A stretch of DNA of 64,000 nucleotides from Henckelia pumila (taxonomy: Eukaryota > Streptophyta > Magnoliopsida > Lamiales > Gesneriaceae). The first letter of the stretch is position 1. Each line of letters starts with the position of its first letter. The translations under genes and the position numbers were made by a program. Location: the NCBI RefSeq assembly GCF_033568475.1, contig NC_133121.1, positions 127,194,375 through 127,258,374 on the forward strand, read 5' to 3'. This document shows positions 22,201 through 33,958 of this stretch, one piece after another. The notes beneath the pieces are model-generated. The model was given only the letters and a program-made list of their open reading frames with translations. It was not told where the DNA came from and ran no database searches.

Positions 22201-25200
22201 TAGAAATGAAGATGCGGATATGAAGCTTATTGATTTTGGTCTTTCTGATTTCATAAGGCCGGGTAAGAGTTGAGCTACCTAATTCTTTAATTTTTTTGTC
22301 CGCTGAGTGTGCGGTAGATGATCTAGTGCATGTTAATTTTTTTATGTAACCTCACCAATCAGCTTCGATCAAGTAGCGGTAGTACGACGGGAACATGCAA
22401 GTTCTATCAAGTCTGATGGATACTACTACTGAGACTTGGGTATGCTTGAAGGGTCATATAATAAAGGCAGTCCTAGTAGATCTCAATTTGCTTGTTTCTC
22501 CTTCGTCTATTTTTCTCCTGAAGCCACACTATTTGTTATAGAGTTTTGCACACTGACTGACTATAATCTCAAATTATAGTTCAGTTATTTGATGCTATCT
22601 TTAGTTCATAAATAACAGTCTGTTTGCATTTCAAGCGGTGGGCACTTGGAATTTTCCCATGTTCACATGGCTGCATGCCATCCGAAATCTTTTAGCTGTC
22701 CTTTGGAATATTCGTGTTCACTTGATTGATTGATTTATTTTTGTGCTTGTTTGACATAGACACACAATTTTATAAATCTCCAGACATGTGGAGTTGATGT
22801 CACTAGAAACTGCTGCTAATGTTTTTCCAAAATTCAACTGTGATCAAACTAATGTGCCTGAAACTTGTTATCATCGTGGTTTTGAAGCTTTTACTGGTGC
22901 ATTAATTTGTTAATTTTCGTTCCTACTGAGCATTCTTTGCAGTTGCTAAAGTTTTAGCTTCTCTCCCCCCTTCTGTGTCTTGGTATCAGCAGATGAAAGG
23001 CTAAATGATATTGTTGGAAGTGCCTATTATGTGGCACCAGAAGTTCTCCATAGATCTTACAGCGTGGAAGCTGATATTTGGAGTATTGGTGTCATTACCT
23101 ACATTTTGCTATGTGGAAGCAGACCTTTTTGGGCACGTACCGAATCTGGAATATTTCGTTCAGTTTTGAGAGCTGACCCAAATTTTGAGGACATGCCTTG
23201 GCCATCTATCTCACCTCTTGCCAAGGACTTTGTAAAAAGACTTTTGAACAAGGACTATCGGAAAAGAATGACTGCTGCCCAAGCTTTGAGTTAGTTTCTT
23301 CTACATGAGTCAATTATGCGTGTTTTTTGAAAGAGACAAAACTATGTATGTGTCATCACCATAAGTGACTAGAAATATGCTTTTTCACCTTCCTTCCGGC
23401 GGCTTTAAAGATATTACTCTCACTTTTGCTTTTGAATCCTTCATCTTGTCATATGAATTGAATGAACCAAGGTCAAAAGCCACCCGACATGAGCTGAAGA
23501 GTTTAACATGAATGGAAACAGAATCTACTGTGAACTCAAATCTATTCATTGAACTACTATTCTTTGTTACCTTTTTTGTACATCGTTTCAAAATTTCTTT
23601 ATTTTTATTTGTTGCTGGAGGTTGGAAATTATGTTTTATTCCATAAACAATTTCAGATTCATTTCTGAAATAATGTCTCTTTTATTTAATTTCCAGACTA
23701 AATATTTCTTTGTACAGCAACTATGTGAAAACAGTTAACATTTCTTTATTAAATGCAATGTCTAGTCCATCCGGGGCTTGCTTAGCAGAGATGCATTTGC
23801 TTCCTTTGTTGATGCATATACTTGGTGAATTTTTGTAAATGCAGCTCATCCGTGGTTGCGGGGTGAGAGCTATCCTATACCATTCGACATACTAATCTAT
23901 AAGTTGGTAAAGTCATATGTGCATGCTACTCCTTTCAAGCGTGCAGCGCTGAAGGTAATAATTGTGTATAAACCAAAAATTGACCGCTTGTTATGTTCTT
24001 AACATTGTGTGTTCATCTTACTATTTTGAATGCAATCAGTGTTTGGTTGGCCATTGATTTCTCTATCAACTTCTTTTCTTGATTATAAGTTTACTTGTTG
24101 GCATATTGTTTATTAATAAGGTTTCAATTAGTCAAACTGTTCCCACGGTACTTTTCAGTAGTTTATATCAGTATCCTTAGTAAACAATTACCGGCAAATT
24201 TTTTGACTTCGTTATTGTTTCACATTGATACATTGTCGACATGGGCATTGTGTGACATGCTTGTGGATAAACTGATGCAAACTTATTTATGAGAAAACAA
24301 TACTGGATTTTTTAAAATATTTTTTTCAATAATCCCACTCACGGAAATGTTTCAATTTTCAACCTCTTAAGATTGAATCACATTTTCTTTTTACCTTAAA
24401 TATATGGATAATCTTTAATTGATTTCATTGGACGTGATAGGCTCTTTCAAAAGCCCTGACCGAGGATGAGTTATTGTATCTTAGAGCACAATTCATGCTT
24501 CTTGAGCCTGGTGATGATGGGCGTGTCTCTCTTGACAACTTCAGAAAGGTCAATATTAATTTCTTCTAGTGTGCTTACCCCCACCCTGCGTGAAATTCAC
24601 TGAAGAACTCTATACAAATGGTGATGTAGAGTATGTACAAACGGTGATGATAGGTGTCGATTGAATTTTCAGGGGCTTGCATGCAATGCCACTGATGCTA
24701 TGCAGGTGTCTAGGGTCCCAGATATTCTACATATGGTCAGCCCTCAAAGTTTATACCTTTCTCAATAAGATTGATTTCTCTACGTCTAAATTAGTTATCT
24801 TTACATTGACATTTAGTTTCCCCATTTAATCTAAATGTAGGTGTTTTGATATTGCAGATGTCCCCATTGTCTTACAGAAAAATGGACTTTGACGAGTTTT
24901 GTGCGGCGGCGATAAGCACATATCAATTGGAAGCACTTGAAAACTGGGAACAAATTGCATTCACAGCATTTGATTATTTTGAACAAGAGGGCAACCGAGT
25001 CATATCGGTAGAGGAATTGGCTCGGGTAAAGTTCTATCTACTTTATCATCGTACAGCTTAATCTATTTGATCTGTGAAACGTTAGGTGGTGTTACACATA
25101 CAATATAATCTTGTTGACAAATGCTTGCAGGAGCTAAATGTCGGGCAAACTGCTCATTCTATGCTCAGAGATTGGATGAGGAGCGATGGGAAACTGAGTT

Positions 25201-25265
25201 TACTTGGATATACCAAATTTTTGCACGGTTTGACTCTTCGGAGCTCAAACACTAGACAACGCTAG
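19270..25265 (+). CDS. CDPK-related protein kinase (CRK family), 11 exons, 598 aa
   Basis: Ser/Thr kinase related to calcium-dependent protein kinases, thought to act at membranes in Ca2+/calmodulin-linked signalling. Exons by my reading: 19270-19824, 21095-21225, 21637-21678, 21981-22089, 22184-22262, 22993-23289, 23845-23954, 24441-24548, 24673-24735, 24858-25025, 25131-25265. All junctions are GT-AG, phases agree, and the sum is 1797 nt. The protein begins MGQCYGK (Gly2 myristoylation and Cys4 palmitoylation candidates). A Ser/Pro-rich N-terminus with [15 protein letters not shown] follows. Kinase motifs: GRGHFG at 154-159, Lys179, HRDLKPEN at 273-280, DFG at 296-298, APE at 320-322. The C-terminal third corresponds to degenerate EF-hands; none looks like a perfect Ca2+ loop, as usual in CRKs. 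Length fits the family (about 570-610 aa). No break is visible. Confidence 0.93.
22988..22993 (+). other. NAGNAG tandem splice acceptor of kinase exon 6
   Basis: cagcag offers two acceptors three bases apart, with exon start at 22990 or 22993. Both keep the frame. Start 22993 gives RPDERLND, the usual CRK sequence. Start 22990 inserts one Ala (RPADERLND) just after the DFG region. Confidence 0.7.
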
Positions 25266-27157
25266 GATCAGTATTCTTCTATTTCTGTTCCTTTTTTTTT
25301 TTTTTTGAAAAAAAAAAATATTATTATTGGTGTTTGATGATCACTTATAGAAATTATTGAACAATTTAAACATTTGGAGGAGGCTATTTTATGTATGGGG
25401 GAGAGAAGGAGAATTGGATGTACAAATTAAATTTAAGCTGGTGAATATTAGAGTAAGCTTTCAATTGAGAATGTTTAAGTTGGCCAGTTGGGTAGAATTT
25501 GTCATCTTCTGGTACTTTCTTCGATTACTTCCTGAATAGCAATGGTGATAGTTTCTTGTTTCATATTGCCACCATATTTGTCTGTTAATAAATATTTGGG
25601 GGGAATTGTTTATTTTTTTGTCCTCTATATTCCGGGCTTTGCAATTTTGATTTATTATGCTATAGAATTGAATTTTAATCTTGTATCTTTCATTTTCTTT
25701 TGGTTATTTATTCTGCAATTTTAGTAATTTTTATATGAAAGTGCTAATGTGACATTGAATACATTTAGGTCATGCATAAAATAACTATTTTTTTAAATAA
25801 AAAACAAAAATTATTGATTAAATAATTATTTTAAATAAAAAACAAAAATTATTGATTAAAATTGAAATTTGATGACATATAAAATTTACTATCTTAAATG
25901 CTCTATGGATGAGTTCAAAGTTTTTTTTTGAAAGTGGAGTCCAAAGTTTAGACATCGACATGTGGAAAGCTTCTTTGTCTTAAATGCTTGCTCTAAGAAA
26001 AAATGTTGGCAGATAAAATTAGATCATGTTAGCAACATTTAAATATAATTAATTGATTTTTAATTTTTTTCTTAACTTGTTAAAAGAAAATATTTATAAG
26101 TATTTATTTTTAGATATTACAAAAACTATTTTTGTATGGTTTCCGTTTTCACATTTTCATAATTTGAATATTAAATTAATAAAGAATCGTGAAAAAAACG
26201 ATTGTACATTATTTACGTATATTAAGAAATTCACTGAAAAAATTTATTATAGAAACACTGTTCAATTTTATTCTTACTCAATGAGTACTTGTATAAATGA
26301 TTTGTTATCTTTCCAATAGATAGTTAATTACAAGACCTAATTAAATAGGGATATAATAGGAAAAATAAAAAAAATATTGCTAAATATGACCGCAAAAAAA
26401 AGATCTATAATTGAAACATGTTTATATGACAAACGAAAAAAGAAAAATGATCTATAATTATATATAATTTTTTATTTTTAAGAAATAAAAATTATAATGA
26501 ATCATTAATATGATTCAACCGTATATTTTTTGACCAGGAAAAACTATTTCAAATATTTTAATAAAAAGTTTAATTAACAAGTTCCTAAAAGGTACTGGCT
26601 GATCCAACAATATGAAATAAATATATAAATTTTTATTTTTAAGAAATAAAAATTATAATGAATCATTAATATGATTCAACCGTATATTTTTTGACCAGGA
26701 AAAACTATTTCAAATATTTTAATAAAAAGTTTACCAAATTTTTATTAGTGATTAATTTCTTAAGTCGAAGATGTTCTCATCTAAATCTTAACTATAAAAT
26801 TAATCTATTCCCACCTTCGAATGACCGCAAGTTTCATTTATAGAATAACGACTGTTTCACACGGGTAGGTTTGGTTAAAAATTAAAATCCCTTTTAACCA
26901 CTGCAGTTTTAAATGCTTCCACCCTGTCATACCTAAATGCAAACACACAAAATCCACGACAATTAAATATTTTTTTTTGTGTATCCAAGAAAATGAAATC
27001 TCGTATAAATATAATTACACTGTCTTTCCTCGTACATATATTTTTTTTTATTTTTGCCACCTAAATTAATTTTTACATCATAATATATAATATATTAGAA
27101 GCTTTCTGATCAGAAGGAAAGAAAGCCTGTATCCAGCCAATATTTTCCCCTGCATTG
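25266..27157. other. spacer between kinase and XTH genes
   Basis: Very AT-rich, no gene seen. It begins with the kinase 3' UTR. It contains a small tandem duplication with a 38-bp period (25791-25860) and a perfect 104-bp direct repeat (listed). The small frames are AT-driven. Confidence 0.6.
26469..26733. repeat. perfect 104-bp direct repeat, copies 161 bp apart
   Basis: 26469-26572 and 26630-26733 read identically and are separated by 57 bases of unrelated sequence. With no mismatch seen, the duplication is recent or has been gene-converted. It has no coding content. Confidence 0.9.
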
Positions 27158-27165
27158 TATAAATT
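27158..27165 (+). promoter_or_regulatory. TATA box of the XTH gene
   Basis: tataaatt lies about 52-59 bases before the chosen ATG, with a CCAAT-like agccaata at 27136-27143. The short distance implies a 5' UTR of about 25 bases. Confidence 0.5.
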
Positions 27166-27216
27166 GGTATGTAGATTCACTGAAAAAACAAGGTGATTTT
27201 AATTATTAGTAGGGAA

Positions 27217-28143
27217 ATGAATGCGTGTATTATGCTAATTAGTTTTCTCTTCCTTTTCAGCACGATTATAGTAGTGCTCCATGTCAATCACACTCAGATT
27301 AATTATCAATCCCTCGTATCATTCGACAAAGGGTTCAATCCCTTATACGGAGAGCATAACATCACCCCTTACGAAGCCAACAAATCGGTACAAATCTCCA
27401 TGGACCAAACAACAAGCTCCGGATTCAGTTCCAAGCTAATGTACATGCATGGCTACTTCGAGTCATCCATAAAGTTGCCGCAGAATTACAGCGCAGGAGT
27501 CGTGGTCACCTTCTACATGTGCAACGATCGCAAGTACCCGTATCGGCACGACGAAATAGATTTCGAGTTCTTGGGTCACATCCACGGCCAAGATTGGCTG
27601 GTGCAGACAAATTTCTATGGAAACGGGAGCACTGGCAGAGGTAGAGAAGAGAGATACGTGTTGTGGTTCGACCCTTCGCAGGATTTTCATCGTTATGGGA
27701 TTATGTGGACTGATGATATAATCACGTATTACGTGGATGATGTTCCGATCAGGCATGTGAGAAGAGTGGAAGCCATGAGGGGTGATTTCCCATCCAAAGA
27801 AATGGGATTGTTTGGGACTATATGGAACGGCTCGGATTGGGCCACCGGTGGTGGAAAGCACAAATTGGATCTTAGTTATGGACCCTATGTAGCCAAGTAT
27901 TCCAGCTTCGTGTTGAATGGATGTGGAGTTGATCCGAATCGAAAACGGAACCGTTGCGAATTTTCGAATGGATTGAGAAGCAAAGAGAGGGATCGAATGC
28001 AGGGTTTTAGGAGAAAATATATGACTTATTCGTATTGTTATGATAAAAAACGCTACGTCGTTCCGTTGCCGGAATGCGTGGTCGATTTCGAAGAACTTGA
28101 ACATCTCCGAAAGTTTGATCGTTGGACTTTCGGGGCATTTTAA
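27217..28143 (+). CDS. xyloglucan endotransglucosylase/hydrolase (XTH), intronless, 308 aa
   Basis: Secreted GH16 enzyme that cuts and rejoins (or hydrolyses) xyloglucan chains in the cell wall. I chose the ATG at 27217 because it gives a hydrophobic signal peptide (about residues 1-25, MNACIMLISFLFLF...). The in-frame codon upstream is GTG. Active site HDEIDFEFLG is at 111-120, with E113 as nucleophile and E117 as acid/base. FYGNGST at 133-139 is an N-glycosylation site, and the C-terminal XET_C region has Cys at 236, 247, 274 and 287. The sequence after the active site (GHIHGQDW, then GREERYVLWFDP) fits group III-B (AtXTH27-30-like). All expected regions are present in one exon, whereas XTH genes normally have introns, so it may be a retrogene or have lost its introns. 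There are no breaks. Confidence 0.92.
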   Translation: MNACIMLISFLFLFSTIIVVLHVNHTQINYQSLVSFDKGFNPLYGEHNITPYEANKSVQISMDQTTSSGFSSKLMYMHGYFESSIKLPQNYSAGVVVTFYMCNDRKYPYRHDEIDFEFLGHIHGQDWLVQTNFYGNGSTGRGREERYVLWFDPSQDFHRYGIMWTDDIITYYVDDVPIRHVRRVEAMRGDFPSKEMGLFGTIWNGSDWATGGGKHKLDLSYGPYVAKYSSFVLNGCGVDPNRKRNRCEFSNGLRSKERDRMQGFRRKYMTYSYCYDKKRYVVPLPECVVDFEELEHLRKFDRWTFGAF

Positions 28144-30084
28144 TTAGGTTTGTACAGCATGAGTTATCCAGAGAAAAGTAAAGCCTGAATATTACAGTTT
28201 CATTAATCTGTGATACATATATAATGGTTGAGCTATACAGGTTTTAATAAAAACTTGGCACTCGTATATTTTATATTTCTTCATTAATTAAGAGGTTCTG
28301 TTATTAATATGAGATTGCTTGATTTTTTATTTTTTATTTTTTGGTTTTTTGTATGTAAATATTATCAATCATAACATTAGTTTTCCTCGGATTCGTGAAA
28401 ATACATACCCAGGCGGATATCCAATGTCTAAATATAGATATCCTTTCCAAATGGCTTTTTTAGTGTCTTTACACTTTTTTCGTTTTTGAAGAAAGTGTCT
28501 TTCCTAAATTATAATTTTGCATTTGAATACGAAGAGAAAATAATACAGTTTCCTGACTCGCGCAATACTCACGTATCTTAATCTTTTTTATAAAGTTTTT
28601 TTTTTAAGACGTATTTCTTTTTCAAAAAATTATAATTGAAAAGGACAACAAACCCCCAACTTAACAAAGAAAACAAGATTTTTATTTCTGATACAGAAAC
28701 AAACTTTTCATTAAAAGACAAGAAATAGAAAGAAACTGTGCGCATCATTTCATCTTTAATATTATTATTTTTTTCAAAAAAAAAAAATCCAATAGGGTAT
28801 AATTCAGGCAATGCCTAAACGTCTAAAAACCTAATTGGATCTCATTCTACATCAAACAATTTCGGGTCAAAATCTTTACCACTCATAATTTCCTTCTAAA
28901 AATTGGCTACCCAACTCAAAATATCAAAACAGTAACTAATTTAAATAGCATTTTTGTTTTGTTTTTTTAATTAATACACTCTTATTAACTAAAATTTGAA
29001 AAACAAGTAATCATAGATGGAACACGAAGTTTGTGTATAAACATTACTTTTTCAACAATGTTCTGAATCTATGTGAGAAAATAAACACAAAAAAATCCAA
29101 GGAAATATTATATATCTACCAATAAAAAATGCTTGGTAAAATCTTGAAAATTGCTGCATGCTTCAAGATAAATTATACCAGCAGTAAATAGAAGAAAGTG
29201 GCAACATGTGGTGGTTCAGAAACTAGCTAGCTCCCCAGTACAGCTGCACATGAAGATAGAGTTAATTTCAACCCTAAATTGCCTTGGATCCCACACCTAG
29301 CTAGCTACCCTATTTTCTTTTGAACCAATCAATTTCTGTTTCACTTTACATATTTCATTTCATTTCAAAACTGTAAAATATTTTGCTGCACAATACATTC
29401 AATTAATGCATACTACAAATGTACATCATATGAATCTACGTAATGGGAGGATTCAATGAATTATAATGAGCAAATGATTTGGACTCATTTATACCATGCA
29501 TCATATATTCCCCCTTCTGCAAAAACCAATGCCCTCTATTTCTATCAGGTTCAGCTACCACAAAAGAAGAAAATATCAAATAAGAAGAAGAAGATGATTA
29601 GTAATAATTAAGCAAAGGGATCATTGATTAATTAATGAGATCGATTAAAGGGCTGGTGTAGATCTAGAAATATAAAACAGGAACAGGCGGATGGATCTGT
29701 AAACTAAAAGCTAATTAAAGGCGCAGCAGCCATCATGAAGAAGATGATTACACACGAGTGGATTAATTAAATCTGGGAAAGAGTGTGAATCATCTGACAC
29801 CAAAAAAAAAAAAAACACAATCATAACCTGTTTGAAAAAATAACAGAAATCGAAAAGGTCGTAATGATGAAACCTTTTATCATTTTCACCCCTTCTAAAA
29901 TCGACAAACGAAAGATTCATTCAAACCTCAAAGTCAAGATCCCCATCATTACTCCAATCATCGAAGCCCATCTCTCCATTTTCAGCCCCCTAAACTGCCA
30001 TTAAAAGTGTTTTTTTTTTTTAAAAAAAAGGAAAATTGACCGAATCCGTTACCTTTGCATAATATAGCCAAGGGGGGGAAGCAA
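28144..30084. other. spacer between XTH and MIR166
   Basis: AT-rich, no protein gene seen. 28144-28300 is probably the XTH 3' UTR. The part from about 29900 to 30084 may belong to the 3' part of the MIR166 primary transcript, which reads on the minus strand. Confidence 0.5.
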
Positions 30085-30185
30085 TATTTAAGGGGGGAAT
30101 GAAGCCTGGTCCGATGACAGCAGCCATAGATCTGTAGATTTATGGAACAAGAATCCTCGAGCCAGACAACATTCCCCTCGAAAAC
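30085..30185 (-). ncRNA. MIR166: MIR166 precursor hairpin
   Basis: On the minus strand the 3' arm carries the exact mature miR166 at 30114-30094 (begins TCGGACCAGG, ends ATTCCCC, 21 nt). The 5' arm at 30175-30155 carries the star strand (begins GGAATGTTG, ends CTCGAGG). Pairing the arms by hand gives 19 or 20 pairs of 24 with small internal mismatches. The loop (about 40 nt) is 30115-30154. miR166 directs cleavage of HD-Zip III mRNAs and so controls leaf polarity, vascular and meristem patterning. A CT-rich leader on the same strand (GA run at 30336-30352 on the plus strand) lies about 150 bases upstream and may be the start of the primary transcript. Confidence 0.93.
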
Positions 30186-30335
30186 AAAGCTCCATCTTTA
30201 AATTTCTCCTCCGTAAGCTTAAATCTGAAAAACTTTTTGTTGGTATAAGTAGTGTGGGTGTCTCACTTTGTGGCCTCTCATCCCTTTATCCCCCAAAACT
30301 TTCGCCTTCTTTTAAGGGAGAATGGGGACAGAAAC

Positions 30336-30352
30336 AGAGAGAGAGAGAGAGA
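30336..30352 (-). repeat. GA/CT microsatellite upstream of MIR166
   Basis: Read on the minus strand it is a CT run about 150 bases before the hairpin, in the likely 5' region of the miR166 transcript. Confidence 0.8.
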
Positions 30353-30360
30353 AAGAGAAG

Positions 30361-33280
30361 GGTGAGTTGAAGAATGTGGAGTAGAGGTGGAATTAAGCAG
30401 CTGATGTGAAATGAATTGAGACCCAAAGTAAATAAATTAGATTAAAAACCTTCACCATCACTGCCGTACATTTTCGGTTGTTTTATTAATTGTAATGTAA
30501 TAAAATGTTGAATAATGCCAACGACGTATTCGATATTCAATGTATCATGAGATTTTGACGAATAAAATTATTTTTTATAAGTTAAGAATTCATATACAAA
30601 TATTGATGTAATACACATCTTTGCTTTGAGCCATCCAAGTCACTGTCTTCGACAATTGGGGTTTAAAATTATATATAAATGTTTCTATTTATTTAGGAAG
30701 AGAGGCATATAGAAAATGTTGTGGTCTCTTATCCGATCAAATCTCATCCGTAACAATAGAAACCATTCGTCATTCGTCTCTCCTCGTTCTCAAGTATGCA
30801 TGTTTTCTTCAGGGAAATATTTTGTTATATAATACACCCAATTCGTGTGCAGCATCCGTTAGTGTATATGGAAGATTTCGAGTGAGTTAGTGTATTTTCT
30901 TTATTAATTATTAATATTCTGTGTGAAATTTTTTTTCCTTTTTATTAGTTTTTAATGGAATGACAAGAAGTAGTACTATATACAATGTACAACCAATAAT
31001 GGAAGAAGGAATATTTATTTAACTCAGAAATAATACAACATTTAATATCATATATTTTTAGATAATCAGAAATGCCTTCGATCCCATCTCTTATATTAAT
31101 GTATGGAAAATATTCCCAAATTATCATCAGCTACCGCATCAAGGACGCTTTCATAAATTACTCGATCAATCGATCGAATTATATTCGTTGATTTAGTTTA
31201 CGAAATGAAATTGCTCGGGTATAAAAAATATGTATATATCAAATAATAGACCAGTTAAATACACTCGTAATATGAGCTGCCTTCAGCATCTTATTGGAAA
31301 CCAAGCAGTTGTGTCGCACAATAGATATGCCAAAGTGGGTTGGACTCTTCGGATTAGCGTTCGCCCGGTCCAATCGATAGGTTGGGCTGACAATTTCTCA
31401 ACCCATCAAATAGCGAGCTGACCCTCCGCATTCTGATGTGGGTTGCGGGTTGACCAATAACGCGGACCTATTTTGACAGCTAGCTCCAAACAAGAGTGAT
31501 CAAATTAAGAAAATCAATAATTTTTAACCTGGTTGATGGAGTAACTAAACTAGCCAAACCATCTAAACATTCAGGCATTCAATAAATGTAATTGTTGATT
31601 CCATCTGTGATTGTAAATGTTAGGGCTATGTCTGAAGATTTGCAAAAAGGTGAAAACTGATTCCAATCCATGTAATTGATAAAGGTGGAGGAGGTAGCTG
31701 TGGAGACCAGTTGGTTTCACATTTTAATGCTTTGCAATTTATAGGAATCTGTGCATACATAAGAAAAAGGTTGGAACAAGTAATTGTCAAATCTTCAACC
31801 CTACCACCTTTTTTTCCTAGTTTCCTTGTTTTTCTTTGCCCACAGCCCTACAACTTTTTTTTTTTTTTTTTTTTTAAATACAGCCCTACAACTTTAAAGT
31901 GTGTGCATATACTATTTTATATTAAATTGGAAAAAAAAACATTCAAGAATAAAGAGTCTTCACTTTTAGGTTGAATCAGTGAATTCAAATTTAATCAAAT
32001 TACTGTGGGCAAACCATTAAAATATTGCTATCTCTTATCAAATAATTGTTGACCTTTATAGGCTATAGCTAATTAATTAGTATTTTCATCAATCTGGGCA
32101 ACTCATGAAATTAATGGCCAAATAAGGATCTTGTGTACTTGAGGCATAATTTTCTCTTGGGATTCCAGACGTCGTCGTATGGGTGTGCCGGTAGGTAATC
32201 TGGCTGCAAACATTTTTATTAGTGAGTTTAATTTTCCTGGAAAGAGAAAAAATTAATCGATAGCTTCAGAAGAAGTAGCTTGGGTTAACATTTGACCCAT
32301 TTTGAGACGCCCAGCCCATACAGAAAGCCGCATTGCGTTGTCCTATCCATTATGCACTACCAAGAAACTATGGAGGCCCATGAGTACATATTATAATTAC
32401 CCATTTATTTTAAGAACACCGTTTCCATTTGGCGCGAAGGATAACATTTTGTTTGATGTACACATTTTTGTTTTGTCTGATATTTGACTCAAGTTCTAAA
32501 AGAATTAGTGTTATGCATTATTATTTTATTTTATCTAAATATATTGATTTATCATCTTATATTATTCATTATTTATCATCTTATTCACGAACCAAACGGT
32601 GTGTAACAACAAACATCATGTGAATTCAAAGGACATAAAATCATGGATTACTGAGGAATTTAAATAAGAGTGGATATGTTGTGAGACGATCTCACGGATC
32701 TTTATTCTTAAGATTGATCAACCCCTACTCATATTTACAATAAAAGGTAACATTTTTGACATATAAAGTAATATTTATCATAAATGACCTAAAGAAGAGA
32801 TCCACGGTCGTGTTTGTGTTTAAATAAAGTATATATCAAAGAGTCAAAATACAACACTCAACTAAAAAATTAATAAAAACACAAAATGAGTGAAATTACC
32901 ATGCGCACACAATTATTCCAAGTAATAATCAAATAATGTTATATAAAAAAAGTCCCTCGTGATAATATTTTTCGTTTGGAATTTCAGATATGGATCTTCA
33001 AAATAACCTGAGTAAAGGGTAGTTTTTGAGAAATTTTCTCAACTTCCAAAATTTCTTTTTCATATATAAACTCACGCACACGTTGTTTTCTTTATATTTT
33101 GATTTACTAATTTTTATGATAAATTTTCCCACCATTTTAATTTGGTTGCCCCAAAAAAAAAAAAAAGAATTTATCGATAGCCAATAGGAATTTCACGTCA
33201 TTTGCTGCCCCTTAGTTTGAACTTTGGTATGCATAATACACTATTTTTCCAAAATCTCTAATGGGAAAGTTTACAACTCA
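30361..33280. other. spacer upstream of MIR166
   Basis: No gene recognised. AT-rich with poly(A)/poly(T) runs (for example 31855-31876). 32680-32820 looks like an old MITE (listed). The remainder probably includes the MIR166 promoter, which would lie to the right of 30360. Confidence 0.5.
32675..32825. mobile_element. possible degenerate MITE
   Basis: A gtgagacgatctcac palindrome opens a block with ctactcatatttacaataaaa, then agtaatatttatcataaatgacc and agagatccacgg. This combination resembles a widespread eudicot MITE whose ends read gtgagacggtctcac. The far inverted end is eroded and I see no clear TSD. Confidence 0.4.
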
Positions 33281-33283
33281 TAT

Positions 33284-33555
33284 CACTAAAAAAAAAAAAA
33301 GATTTGATTTTAGCTACGGCAAAAACCGTGGTTAGTTTTTGAAACCGTGAATAAATCCACCGTGGCTAAAGTTAGCCACGATTTTTAAAAAACATTGGCT
33401 AATTAAAACCGTGACTATTTAACCACAATTTAGATAAATCGTGGCTAAATTAACCACGGGTTTTTAAAAACTGTCCACAGTTTTTTAAAAACCGTGGTTA
33501 AATTTAGCAACGATTTTTTAAAAACCATGGCTAAAGTATTTATTTTCTTGTAGTG
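33284..33555. mobile_element. CACTA-type MITE, 272 bp
   Basis: It starts with CACTA and ends with ttttcttgtagtg, the inverse of CACTACAAGAAAA. A 3-bp TSD (tat) flanks it at 33281-33283 and 33556-33558, as for En/Spm elements. The left end has an A-run in place of caagaaaa. The inside alternates accgtggctaaa and its inverse, so it could fold on itself. It has no coding capacity. Confidence 0.82.
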
Positions 33556-33958
33556 TATGGAACGAACAACAAAGCCGATATCAATCTATAGGTATATATA
33601 TATATATATTTTGTTTCTATATTTCCACTTCTTTTCATGAGGTTATATTAATTTCCACGTTTTCACGTACTCTTTCCTAGAATGGTACGTATATCTGTAT
33701 CGATTTAATAAATAATTTAGGATTGATAACTTTAATTTCAATGTTTCACGAGTAAAACGATACAAATAGTTTTGGCAGTGACGTGCCGACCGAAAAAACC
33801 ATATATAAATTAAAAAACAAACAAACAAACACATCACGTCGCCGTGCCAATTGACTTCATCTTACCAACCGAGTTGTCCCGTTTCCACATGTCGCCCATC
33901 GTAATAAATGCAAATTAATTTTCCAATCCAATCTTTTTAGTTATTATTTTATATAGGA

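Noticed and set aside
27463..28104. 213-codon frame antisense to the XTH gene
   Set aside because: A shadow frame opposite a well-supported enzyme; no recognisable domain.
32480..32610. Possible MITE shared with 54000-54130 (cgtttggtt-type motif in opposite orientation)
   Set aside because: Similarity is loose and AT-driven; I could not find matching inverted ends or a duplication.
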